Shown one piece after another: positions 22,146 through 31,309 of a stretch of 64,000 bases of DNA. The stretch comes from Epichloe hybrida. Lineage: Eukaryota; Ascomycota; Sordariomycetes; Hypocreales; Clavicipitaceae. Numbering within the stretch: the stretch's first letter is position 1; every line of letters starts with the position of its first letter. The notes beneath the pieces are model-generated. The model was not told where the DNA came from. It did not search any database and worked only from the letters and a program-made list of their open reading frames with translations. Where the stretch lies: positions 1,054,001 through 1,118,000 of the forward strand of contig JAFEKR010000009.1 in assembly GCA_019022495.1 (NCBI GenBank), written 5' to 3'. A program made the position numbers and the translations under genes.

Positions 22146-24370
22146 ATGGGCGGCCGAAGAATCATTGTCTCAATTGATTTCGGTACAACATATTCCGGTG
22201 TATCCTGGGCGGAAACAACTCGCGTGAGTAACACACGAGCCATGTCTTTGTTAAAATTTTCATTCGCAGCTGAGATATCTCTCTGTAGCCCGATATTCAA
22301 CATGTTGTTTCGACTTGGCCAGCGGCTGATTCTGCGAAAAGCAGTCTCAAGGTGCCGACGGAGCTGCGAAAACAGGCCAAGGGCTGGCAATGGGGCTTTG
22401 AAATACCCGAGAATGCGAAGCGACATCGGTTCTTCAAACTGTTCGTTTTAATAGGCCCAGAAGATATGGAGAAGATGAATGAGGGGGGAGTGAGCTTCAT
22501 TGTTCCCGCGAAAATTCCTACTGACTCCATCACTTCTCCAGGAAGCTCGACGACCCTGACACGCCAAACCGGGATGGGGACACACCGTTGCAGCTGACCA
22601 GGATCTACCTCTCTTGTCTACACGACCACTTCATCAGCATACTGGAGAAGAAACTGTCGCCGAGTGTCGTGCAGTCCATGCCAATGGACTTTGTTGTCAC
22701 AGTCCCGGCGATATGGTCCAACACCGCCAAACAGGCCACTGAGCGGGCTGCCGCCATGGCAGGCTTCTGCGGGAACCGCAGGATTCATTTGATCTCGGAG
22801 CCAGTACGTGAGCACGACGCTAGAAGCACGTCCGTCCCTCTTCATTGACAGGCCTAGGAAGCAGCAGCGCTGTACACAATCAAGCATCTGGGGTCTTCCG
22901 TGCTGAAGCCTGGCAGAAATTTTGTCATTTGCGACGCGGGAGGCGGGACCGTGGATCTCATCTCATACGAGGTTTCTCAGACGAACAGCCTTGCGGTCAA
23001 GGAAGTCACTGAGGGCACGGGTGGGAATTGTGGTTCAGCCATGCTGAACAAGAGATTCAGACGATTCCTGAAACAAACCCACGGAGAGAAATATTGGACA
23101 AACGAGCGTCTGGTTTTGGCTATTGCCGAGTTTGAAGCTGTGAGTGATTGTTACACATCAACATGGATACGTGAGACTTTGGACGAGACGACCCTGATTC
23201 GGAACATCAGTACAAGAAAGACTTCACGCCAAAAGGCGACGCCCTCACGATTCCAGTCGATGAATGTCTGGGACTGAAACGCAACCGGTTCACCATTTCG
23301 CAAGCGGACATGACGACGAGAATATTCGGGCCCATCATGAAGGACATCGTCTGTCTCGTGCAAGAGCAGATAGCCATGGTGGGCGACAATGTCGCTGCCG
23401 TCGTGCTCGTGGGTGGATTCGGGCAGAGTCCATTCTTGAAGGCCGAGGTCAAGGCGGCGCTGACTCGGAGCATCCCAGTGCTGCACCCAGACAACGGCTG
23501 GATCGCAGTGGTCAAGGGAGCCGCGATACACGGGCTGGGATATTACCATCCCAGTCTGACGCAGGTCAAGATCACGTCGAGAATAGCAAGGCGCTCATAC
23601 GGCACCTGCCTGCTGGCTGCGTACGACATGATGAGGCATGACCCCAAGGAGGCGTGCGTTTTCGTTTTCCTTGTCCAAAACTGGCAGTGGCCGAGAGAAG
23701 ACTGGGTTTTCTGACTCACGACATGATAGTGTATGGTCCGCGAAAGAAGGGGAGATGGTCGTCGCAGAAATGTGCTGGTTCATAAAAAAGGTTGGTTGAA
23801 ATCCTCTGAAATCTCTGTTTGCACCTCCCTCGGCAAACTCACCTCTCGGTCCTTCCTTCTTCCTCCAACTCACCCCCTCCCGTCCTCCATCAGGGCCAAT
23901 CCTACCCAGAGGGACTCTTCACAGCCATCGACTACCAGTGCGACATACCCGTCGCATCAGGCCCGGTTCCCCAAACCGAGATTGAAATCTTCTGCAACGA
24001 CGACGCCGCGCCCCCCGTGCACTGCACCGCGCGAACGAGATGCATCGCGAGGCTTTCCCTCAACCTGGAACGCATACCTGCGTCGACCAAGTCGGCCGCG
24101 GGGATCACGCGCATCGGCAAACACAGGTACCACTGCTTGACGGGTGCCATTGAGGCGAGCTACGGCTCGGCCATGATCACGTACAAGGTCAAGTTGGGAG
24201 GTGAGTTTGTGGAATTACGAGACTGAACAACGCACGCTTTCTTTCCCCTTTCCGATCCGAATCCCCACCCCCCAAAACAAGATTCAACCAGACTGAGACT
24301 CTTTATTCGAACCTTTAAAGGCGTGACACACGATGCGCTTACTGTGCGGTATGAGCAGCAGGGCTTGTGA
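22146..24370 (+). CDS. Hsp70-like actin-fold ATPase (HSPA12-type)
   Basis: Eight exons (22146-22223, 22289-22489, 22546-22803, 22858-23139, 23211-23653, 23730-23790, 23894-24200, 24321-24370) encode 559 residues with every phase consistent. The actin/Hsp70 nucleotide site is intact: phosphate-1 loop IVSIDFGTTYSGVSW, the SEPEAAALYTIK connector, phosphate-2 FVICDAGGGTVDLISYE and the adenosine motif AVVLVGGFGQSPFLKAEV. The C-terminal 150 residues are a small beta-rich region, not the canonical Hsp70 substrate-binding domain with its lid and EEVD tail. Divergent Hsp70/HSPA12-like proteins like this are multicopy in many filamentous fungi. Their substrates are unknown. Two acceptor choices (before exons 3 and 5) were made by frame and family fit. 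Confidence 0.85.
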
Positions 24371-24551
24371 AGATGATTGTTGAATCTGGTCGAGCAGCGC
24401 AGCAGGGTTATCCAATTCAACAGAAGGCGGACCCCTTCTGTCTCACCTGGTACAGAAACCGGGGCTCATTCTGTCATTGTAACCACCATACATGTACAAT
24501 CCGTTACTACTCCGTACTACATGATGCAACACCGATCCCAACAACACCATC

Positions 24552-24846
24552 TTAATTCGTCGCTCCACCCTGTCCAACGCCGTCACCCTTTTTGATGCCC
24601 TGGCTCTGTCCACCACTGGCGTTCGTGCCCTCCAGACCCGCGCCCTTCTCCTGCAGGCCCTCGGGCATGGGGGCAGTCTTGTCTGCGCGAGCAACCTTGT
24701 CGGTCTGCATCCCGTTTAGCCTCACACAACAGTGATGAATCAATCTCAGGGACACGTACGTCAACAGCACCAACACCGTGGGCAATGTCGTGGCCAGCCT
24801 CCTCAAAGGGGCCGTTGTGGCTTGAACCATCTCCAGGACGAGGCAT
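24552..24846 (-). CDS. Small glycine-rich hydrophilic protein, unknown function
   Basis: Two exons, 24846-24760 and 24704-24552, encode 79 residues with a standard GTACGT...GCAG intron of 55 bases. The protein is almost entirely hydrophilic (GDGSSHNGPFEEAGHD at the front, EGTNASGGQSQGIKK at the back), with no cysteine, signal peptide or hydrophobic core, and is probably disordered. The composition recalls fungal stress- or conidiation-induced small proteins, but I cannot name a family. A CRE-like TGACGTCG lies about 410 bases upstream (25258-25265). It is convergent with the Hsp70-like gene, 181 bases apart. Confidence 0.7.
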
Positions 24847-25682
24847 GATGAAATAAGTTGTGAATTGACTTAGTTGTCTTCCAAAGTTAGGTAAATAGGT
24901 CACCACACTGCAAATGGTTCGTTTCGTCTAATGTGAGATGGAAGAAAAAATTGATTTGAAAAGGTGCCAAATGAAAAGCATCCTCCTGCATTCACAACCT
25001 GTTATATAAGGCATGCCCTGAAACTACATATCGTGGACCACATCCCTACCGTAAACGTCGTCATCAATGACATGCTAACATGTTGGCGTGTCGCTCGACG
25101 TGGGGCAATCGCTCTTCTTGCATCCTCACTTGTCGAACTTTGGTGTTGGAGGGACGGAAAGAGTGGGCGCCTGGCGGATCGGTACGCGGAGCAATTTCTC
25201 CTCGTCGTGATGGGCCGTGCTGGGCCCGTGCTGGTGTGGGTGTGGCTAGCCATGACGTGACGTCGCGTGATCCATTTGCAGATGAAGATGGCTGGATGGT
25301 TCCCTGCGACCCCGCATTTGGAGAGGAGAGGGCGGAATTCGGCGTTCAGGAGGTTGTTGAAGGCTGCGTGAATCCATCAGGCGTCAGCTGATAGAAAACA
25401 TGCGTGGTGATGGCTGCGTGATGGCAAAGCTTGGTGTTGATGGGGTGTGAGGAGCTCTACGTCAGTTCTTGCCATGCATATAATTTATTAGCTTGTTGCT
25501 CCGCGATCAAGGGTTCACCAAGGGGGCATCGGAGACCCGTGACTGGTGAATACTTTTATTGCCCCGAGCAAGCATGAAACAATCGTGGTGTAATAATCCG
25601 TACTGGGTATCATCTTCCTGGCATTCAAATGGCAAATGCCCTCCCCCCCCCCCAAAAGTCTTGTACACCTCCTGCTGCAATC
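24847..25682. other. Intergenic region upstream of the 79-residue protein
   Basis: 836 bases between two minus-strand genes. It contains the CRE-like site (25258-25265) and a cytosine run at about 25645. No credible gene. Confidence 0.5.
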
Positions 25683-26512
25683 TTAGTCCAACGACCCTGC
25701 CAGAGCAACGGCGCTGAATCGCAAATCACCACCCTCCCTCTCCAGGAATTTCAGGATCCCCAAACTCAACGCCTTGGGACTCAACATGTCCTCATTGTCC
25801 TCCAGCTCGCCCCTCCTGATGGGACCCTTCCGTCGACCATCGAGCTCCCACAGCGCCCCGTCGCTGCCCTTGACAAAACACACGTAGTGCAAGTCGACGT
25901 CGTCTTGGGCATCGGGCGCGGCTGTGTCGCCGGCCGACGCAGCTTCCTTGTGTGCGGTCGCGATGGCGGGCGTTTTCTCAAGCAATGCCGATCGCTCGCG
26001 CGGAGGCAGCGGGGTCGACTCCTTGAGAAGCTTATCCAGTGTGCTTCCTTGTTCTGTAGATAGGCACGCAAGAGTTCAGAGACTGTACATGCACCGGGGG
26101 AGGAAGGGGGGGAGTTGATGGAAACCACACGCATACCGATCAAGTTTCTCGCGGGCCCGTTGGACACGGCGTGCAGCAGACCCATCATGCCGCATGCGTT
26201 CCGGATCGTCTGCTTCCACCAAACGACGGGCTCTTGCTCTCCTGCGCCTCTGTACTCGTCCGTCGTGTTGTCTTCTGCCATGCGGTGGCTTTCGTAGACG
26301 GCGCTGATGGGAAACACCAGCAGCAGGGCCAGGGCAGGGCGAGGGATGAAGGAGAGCATGTCCGGGTCCGTCAAGGAGTAGACGTCGTGCACGGCGAGAG
26401 CTGGAGAGACGCCGAGCTTGTGGATGAGCGTCGTCATCAACTCGGGGTTGGCCTCGAGGGGAATGAAGGCTGGGGCGCCATTGTCCGGGTCTGGATTCGT
26501 GTTGGCCGACAT
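25683..26512 (-). CDS. Ubiquitin carboxyl-terminal hydrolase, family C12
   Basis: Two exons, 26512-26137 and 26053-25683, encode 248 residues, the size of UCH-L3/Yuh1-type enzymes. The catalytic set is visible: Gln101 and Cys107 in KQTIRNACGMMGLLHA, His181 in DDVDLHYVCFV and Asp197 in LWELDGRRKGP. The N-terminal PAFIPLEANPELMTTLIHKLGV is a family hallmark. The loop between Cys and His (residues about 137-178) is the active-site crossover, here Ala- and Thr-rich. The enzyme cleaves small adducts from the ubiquitin or Nedd8/Rub1 C-terminus in the cytosol. The start codon at 26512 was chosen over an upstream in-frame Met in low-complexity sequence. Confidence 0.93.
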
Positions 26513-26954
26513 GACTTGAGTGCGTGAAGCCGTTGTTGGTGGTGGGGGGGGAAGTCGGAATTTAAAAATGCAAGAATCTGTCCTTGTTTGACGGGAGCTT
26601 GTGTTTGTGTTTTTTTCCCCTCCATATGACGTAATAATAAACGAACAGCACCACATTTTGATAACTTTTGTCTCTATTCTTTGGCAGACACATCCATAAG
26701 TTACGCGAGGCAGTCCTGCGCAAACTTCCAAGCGAATAAGCTGAATACGGGTTATTAACTACCGTTTTGGCGAGATTTGTAGCTACTCGATCCTCACTCC
26801 CCTTTTCACCGTTTTTCATTCCACAACTCATGTCAAATACCTATTCTTATTCATTAGCGCTGCATAACATTAACAGCAAAGGAAGCATCCTCCACCACCA
26901 TCCATACCTTTGGCGCCAACAAAGAGTGAGTACCTTGCTCCAGATCCTTCCTGT
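26513..26954. other. Intergenic region (UCH / defensin-like)
   Basis: 442 bases between two minus-strand genes: the UCH promoter and the 3' flank of the small secreted peptide gene. No gene seen. Confidence 0.5.
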
Positions 26955-27173
26955 CTAGCAATCATTACTGCAGCACCAACACTCAGTGTAGCCGAAACTG
27001 CCACATCCTCCGCATCCAAAGCCTTGTTTCTGACAGGCAACGTGGCAGCCCCCAGAGCCACCAAGCCTACTGCAGCTACCGATCAGTTTCCATCCATTCT
27101 CCGAGCCGCCATCGCACCGAGCGCTCACGGTGACTACTAAAGTGAGCAATGGCAGAAAGATAGAAGCCTTCAT
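26955..27173 (-). CDS. Secreted defensin-like cysteine-rich peptide
   Basis: Single exon, 72 residues. Residues 1-18 are a clear signal peptide (MKASIFLPLLTLVVTVSA). The mature part of about 54 residues contains ten cysteines (20, 34, 43, 47, 54, 57, 65, 67, 68, 72). Six of them fit the cysteine-stabilised alpha/beta signature: C34, C43-xxx-C47, the GxC motif at C57 and C65-x-C67. The remaining four suggest two extra disulfides. It is rich in glycine (GGSGGCHVAC, QGFGCGGCGS). Known for the fold: fungal defensins are mostly antimicrobial, acting on cell-wall precursors or membranes. An effector or signalling role is equally possible. No prodomain is visible. Assignment rests on spacing and signal peptide alone. 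Confidence 0.65.
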   Translation of the reverse strand: MKASIFLPLLTLVVTVSARCDGGSENGWKLIGSCSRLGGSGGCHVACQKQGFGCGGCGSFGYTECWCCSNDC

Positions 27174-28524
27174 GGTTTTTTTTCCCCCGGATTGTCTGAA
27201 CGGGGGTTGGAGAAACGGAGTATGTTTTAGCGGCTTTACTGTATCACACGGATGGGGGGGGGGATTCTGTGTTCAGGTAGGAAGGTGGATAGATAAAACT
27301 TCGCCTTTACCACCTTCTTGGGCAGGACATCGTAGGCTTTATATAATGGGCTGAAAGACACCTGGCTACTCAAAGCTGGAGTGAGAATGAGCGCTGCTTC
27401 ACAACGTAAACCAGCTGAGCTCAAGATGCTGACAAGACAAGACGGATGGCATGTCATGTCCCGGGCTTGTTGCATAGCATCGCATATGTGCTGACGGCAA
27501 AACATCTTCCAATACCGGCGTCCGATGGTGTCCATCACCCCTTCTGTAAAGCGGTCAGCGGGCTTTCAACTCAGCAGGCCGGAGGAAACGATTCTTCAAT
27601 TCGCTTATCCTCGGTTTTTCTCGGCACCTTCAACTATCCAGTTATGGGAGAGAAGCAGGCCCAAGTCTTGAGATCAAGTGCCGTTGGAGTTGCAACACGG
27701 GCCACGAGGGACAGGGCGGCTCGTCGCAGCCACGAAAAGAGAAATGACAGAACCGAGATGCGAGAACCTCAAAGGTCCGACAACCCCCTCCCTTGATGGA
27801 TTCCCATATCTCGTCGTAATAGTAAGCCATGGCCGAGAATCCGTACATAAAGCGTCGAGTGATTTGTTAGAAGCAGAATGATATCGTGAATGCCTCTTTT
27901 CAACAAGAAGCTCATCACAACCGGATCATGGCAAGCAACCACCTGGGTAGCTCGTCGGTCCTGCGCTGGCCCAAATTCTCGCGGATCGCAGTTCATTCCC
28001 GTGCCCGGAATCAGCAAACATTGGGTGCGGCTGAAGCTCACGGGCCAGCCGCATTTTCAGCCGCAGGCTCCGTCCGGAGTCGAAAGAATTTTGACATGTG
28101 TTCAACGCCACGCCAGATACAGAGTGCGAGAGTATACTCAGTACCCCGTCGTCCCCCAATGCCTCCTCACCAGGATGTGCGAGCCGAGAAATGACCTAGA
28201 CAGCCAGGCCATTTGAAGGTCTTCGAAGTGGTTCTTGGGCCGTCGCGAAGCCCAGGGGTCGTCGAAGATCTTGATGCAAAGTATATCGACGCAACGATCG
28301 AGTCTCGACCCCCGTTTGGAGAATCATCAGCCCTCGCGTCTGCAGGCTTCGTCTCGGCTGAGCTGCAATGGCTACAACTTTGTCTGCTCACACGGGCAGG
28401 ACGACTCTACATTCCAGCACATATACCGCGTGCGCCGCAGTTGGCTTGCTTTTCTCTCTTTTTCTTCCCTTCTCCATGACGACACGATACGATCCTCCCC
28501 TTCCACCCCTTGCAAAACTCCAAG
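27174..28524. other. Gene-poor interval between two secreted-peptide genes
   Basis: 1.35 kb. The longest ORF (27890-28216, +) would encode 108 residues without a motif or signal peptide I recognise, and may be chance or a gene relic. The interval is otherwise unremarkable, with no clear repeats or RNA genes. Confidence 0.5.
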
Positions 28525-28881
28525 ATGAACGTTCGCCATCTTGCCACGGCCGCGCTCCTCGGGCTAGGACTATCCAGTCCAACGAAAGACACCCCGGCGC
28601 CTCAGAACCTCGACAAACGTTGCACGGGGCAGTCTCAATACTGTGGTAATGGCGGCCAATGCTGTGCTGGGCTCTTCTGTAGCTGGCCGAACACCCTTTG
28701 CACGCCGTGCGGCGGACAGGGCCAGAATTGCGGCAACGCGGTCCCGTGTTGCGGCGGCCTCTATTGCAGCTGGCCGGACTCGCGTTGCGCGCCGTGCAAT
28801 GCCCGCGGCAAATACTGTGGCAATGCCGTTCCATGCTGCGCAGGCCTCAACTGCGATGCCATGACTTCTGTTTGCCGCTGA
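28525..28881 (+). CDS. Secreted protein with three tandem cystine-knot-type repeats
   Basis: Single exon, 118 residues. It has a short signal peptide (MNVRHLATAALLGLGLSS), then a 14-residue propeptide ending LDKR, a Kex2-type site directly before the first cysteine. The rest is three 27-residue repeats at 33-59, 62-88 and 91-117, linked by the dipeptides TP and AP. Each has exactly C-x6-C-x5-CC-x4-C-x6-C, the spacing of inhibitor cystine knots (knottins). The repeats are closely similar to one another (CGNAVPCC and C(S/D)..W/M-type segments), indicating internal duplication. The knottin fold is inferred from spacing only. Knottins in other organisms include channel blockers, protease inhibitors and antimicrobials. 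The role here is unknown. No intron is needed. Eighteen cysteines, all in the repeats. Confidence 0.8.
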   Translation: MNVRHLATAALLGLGLSSPTKDTPAPQNLDKRCTGQSQYCGNGGQCCAGLFCSWPNTLCTPCGGQGQNCGNAVPCCGGLYCSWPDSRCAPCNARGKYCGNAVPCCAGLNCDAMTSVCR

Positions 28882-29488
28882 CGGGTTTGTGGGACTTTGG
28901 TGCCTGGGAGCTTGAAACAGCATCGTCGTTGCCTGGTGTCTATTGTTGAAAGACGATGGGTCTGGTGTTTCTTGATTAGCTGGAGAACCAAGAGATCGTG
29001 AGGTACGAGCGTTGCCAAGGGCATGTCGCTGTCCATGGCAAGCCGGGAATCTTCATCATCAGAAAGCCAAAGCCATAGATCAGTCGACAAGGAGTGGAAC
29101 GGCCCCGCATAAGTGACAATTTGATTTTCCATCCTCTCTACCTGAAGTATCGTCGCTCTAGTGGTGTATCATCTGATCAAACGCTTCCCTCAATCGTAGC
29201 AGTCGGCGTCTGCCATATCCAAATGTTACAACAACTGCAATGCCGTCCGTCTGAATGATTCCAGCTCACATGAAAACTCATGCAGATCGTGTAGAACGAC
29301 TATTCGCACATCGATGTACTGTTCTTTGTGTCCCCCGCTGTTTGAACAAAAAAAAACACATACAGAGCACTCCGCTCTTTCAACATCAAGTTCAAACGCC
29401 TACCCACGGCTGTTCCACCGCGAGTTGAAGACATGGCAAATGATTTTTCATGCCCTGGTGGAGCGGCTGCTACGGCGCGCTTTGGCCT
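28882..29488. other. Intergenic region (knottin-repeat / PARP-type zinc finger)
   Basis: Convergent 3' flanks of about 600 bases. The true 3' end of the zinc-finger gene may extend to 29448 if the frameshift described there is corrected. No other gene seen. Confidence 0.5.
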
Positions 29489-30656
29489 TCAACACTGGCT
29501 TTTCATCCGCAGAATCCTCGTCGACTGCTGCCTTTTTGGCCGCCTGCCGGTTGCCCTTGGTCGACCCCTTGGTATTGGCAGCCTTGGACTTGGCCTTGGC
29601 CTTGGTTTTTTGGGTGCAGGCTCCTCCTCCTCCGTCTCCTCCTCTGCTTCTTCCTCCTCCTCCTCCTCCTCTTCCTCCCCGTCCTCCTCCTCGCTCACTT
29701 CCTTGGCGGCGGCCTTCCTGCCACGAGACTTTGCGGCTGGCACAGGCACGTCGGCCTTGGATGGCTTAGCATTCTTGGACCTCTTCGCCCTGGGCTTGTC
29801 ATCGTCTTCCTCATCATCACCAGCCTTCTTGCGGCCGCGTTTTGTACCTTTCTTCGGCTTTGCAGCCTCTGGTTCCTACACAGCATGTCAGCAGCTGTAT
29901 CGAAAGAATTAGTGAACCAAGACATACGTCCTCCTCAGTTTCAGCAGCGGCCGCAATCGCGGCCTCCTTCGCGGCCTTCTGCTTTGCTGTCAAGTGGATA
30001 CCCTTTTCACCAGGACGGTTCTTTTCGGGGTCCTACATTCATCTTAGTACGTCGTCTTCGGACCCTCTTGAAAGCACACATGATGCAAACATACGCCTTT
30101 GAAATCCTCGGGATCAATGTGGGCCTGCTTCACACAGCGACGAATCTTCTCTTTGACATCTTCATCACTAAAACTCCATGTTAAATGAAACGGCTCTTTG
30201 TCGAGATTTTGGAAAGTTAGTGTTGACTTGCGTCAGTTCATCGTATCCGTCTATGACGTCAAAATCCCAGTCGCCGTCGCCCTTGTCACATTCATCTCTC
30301 AGGTTCTGCAGCTGGGATCCGGAAACACAGCCCCTGACATAATGAAGGTCAGCCGGAGCAAGAGAATACTCAAGGGCGTCTCAAAACCAGGATTGATGGC
30401 AAGGAAACAAAACTTACCAGTGCTTCCAAGACCAGCTTCCATGTTCTTGAATCTCGATCCAAGAGCCAAATCTAATTTCGCCCTTGGTGATTTTGACCTG
30501 CTCCTTTTTGCAAACGGTGTCTTTGCAAGTCGCCCTGTTGTTGGGCGAAATTTCTGCATGCTGGTGTCAGCAACGATGGCATTGAGTGCGGATGAAACGG
30601 GTGATCGTGTTGTTCCTGCAAAGGGGATCGTTCTCACCGACTCTATATTGAGGCAT
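29489..30656 (-). CDS. PARP-type zinc-finger nuclear protein, apparent C-terminal frameshift
   Basis: Six exons (30656-30638, 30553-30418, 30333-30232, 30167-30095, 30032-29928, 29875-29489) give 273 residues. A PARP-type zinc finger is spread over exons 1-3: CKDTVC, then GEIRFGSWIEI and the paired His/Cys in WKHWGC. Basic and acidic low-complexity sequence follows. The third intron (30231-30168) uses a GC donor (GCAAGT) with a TAG acceptor. Near the end a run of six adenines on the coding strand (29611-29606) appears one base short. In the shifted frame the tail becomes Lys/Ala-rich, ends RSSRSTRA and stops at 29448, a far more natural nuclear-protein C-terminus than the Pro/Arg-rich sequence read here. 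Single-finger PARP-type proteins bind DNA breaks in related systems. The function here is unknown. Confidence 0.8.
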
Positions 30657-31309
30657 AGTGCAAAAAGTTCAGCTGATGCCGTCGCTGGGGATCGATGTGG
30701 CAGAAGGAGGCGCAGACTAAATCGTGCACGGCGACTTTGGCTCCACGTTGCTCCCGCAAATGTATTGACGAAGCTCTAGTCGTGAAACGTGATGCAAGTC
30801 GGAGCGAAGCGAGAGCTATAGTAGAGCCCACCTGCAGAAGCAGATGCTGAAGCAGAAAGCGAGCTCGCGTGTTGGAGGTTCAAAGACGAAAAGCGCAACG
30901 TTGGAACTTGGAATGGGACAACTTGAATCCGGAATCCGGCCAAGTCACTTGTTGTCTGTTGTCGCGTCTGGTCATCGGGCGGGCCGGGCCTCCAGTAATC
31001 GTACCTTCCTTCAGTGGTCTGGCTCGCTGTCGCGCTGGATTCGCAGGGGTTGTTGCAGAGTGTTGGGTTGTTGGGTTGGCGGGTTGGCCGTGGTTGGGTG
31101 GCTGGGTTAATTAATCCGTTACGTTACGTTATGTACGCCCTCTCGGACCAAGATCCGACTCGCAAAAAAACGCTCAACTTCATTTTCTTTTCCCTTTTAA
31201 ATTGTCCTCCCAAACCCTCATCCTTCTTTTTCCCCCACCAGAAACACCTATTAGGCTAGGGACACACACTTCCTTTCCTACCTTGGCACTTGACCCCTCG
31301 ACAAATAGC
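30657..31309. other. Intergenic region upstream of the PARP-type finger gene
   Basis: 653 bases: the promoter of the zinc-finger gene and the 3' flank of the ATR gene. TTGGGTTGTTGGGTTGGCGGG near 31064 and overlapping GTTACGTTACGTTATG near 31119 are short imperfect repeats. No gene seen. Confidence 0.5.

Noticed and set aside
27890..28216. 108-residue plus-strand ORF between the two secreted-peptide genes
   Set aside because: No recognisable motif or signal peptide; kept only as a possible relic in the intergenic note.
29314..30184. Long plus-strand ORFs rich in Ser/Pro/Leu over the zinc-finger gene
   Set aside because: Antisense shadows of low-complexity acidic codons in the PARP-type finger gene.
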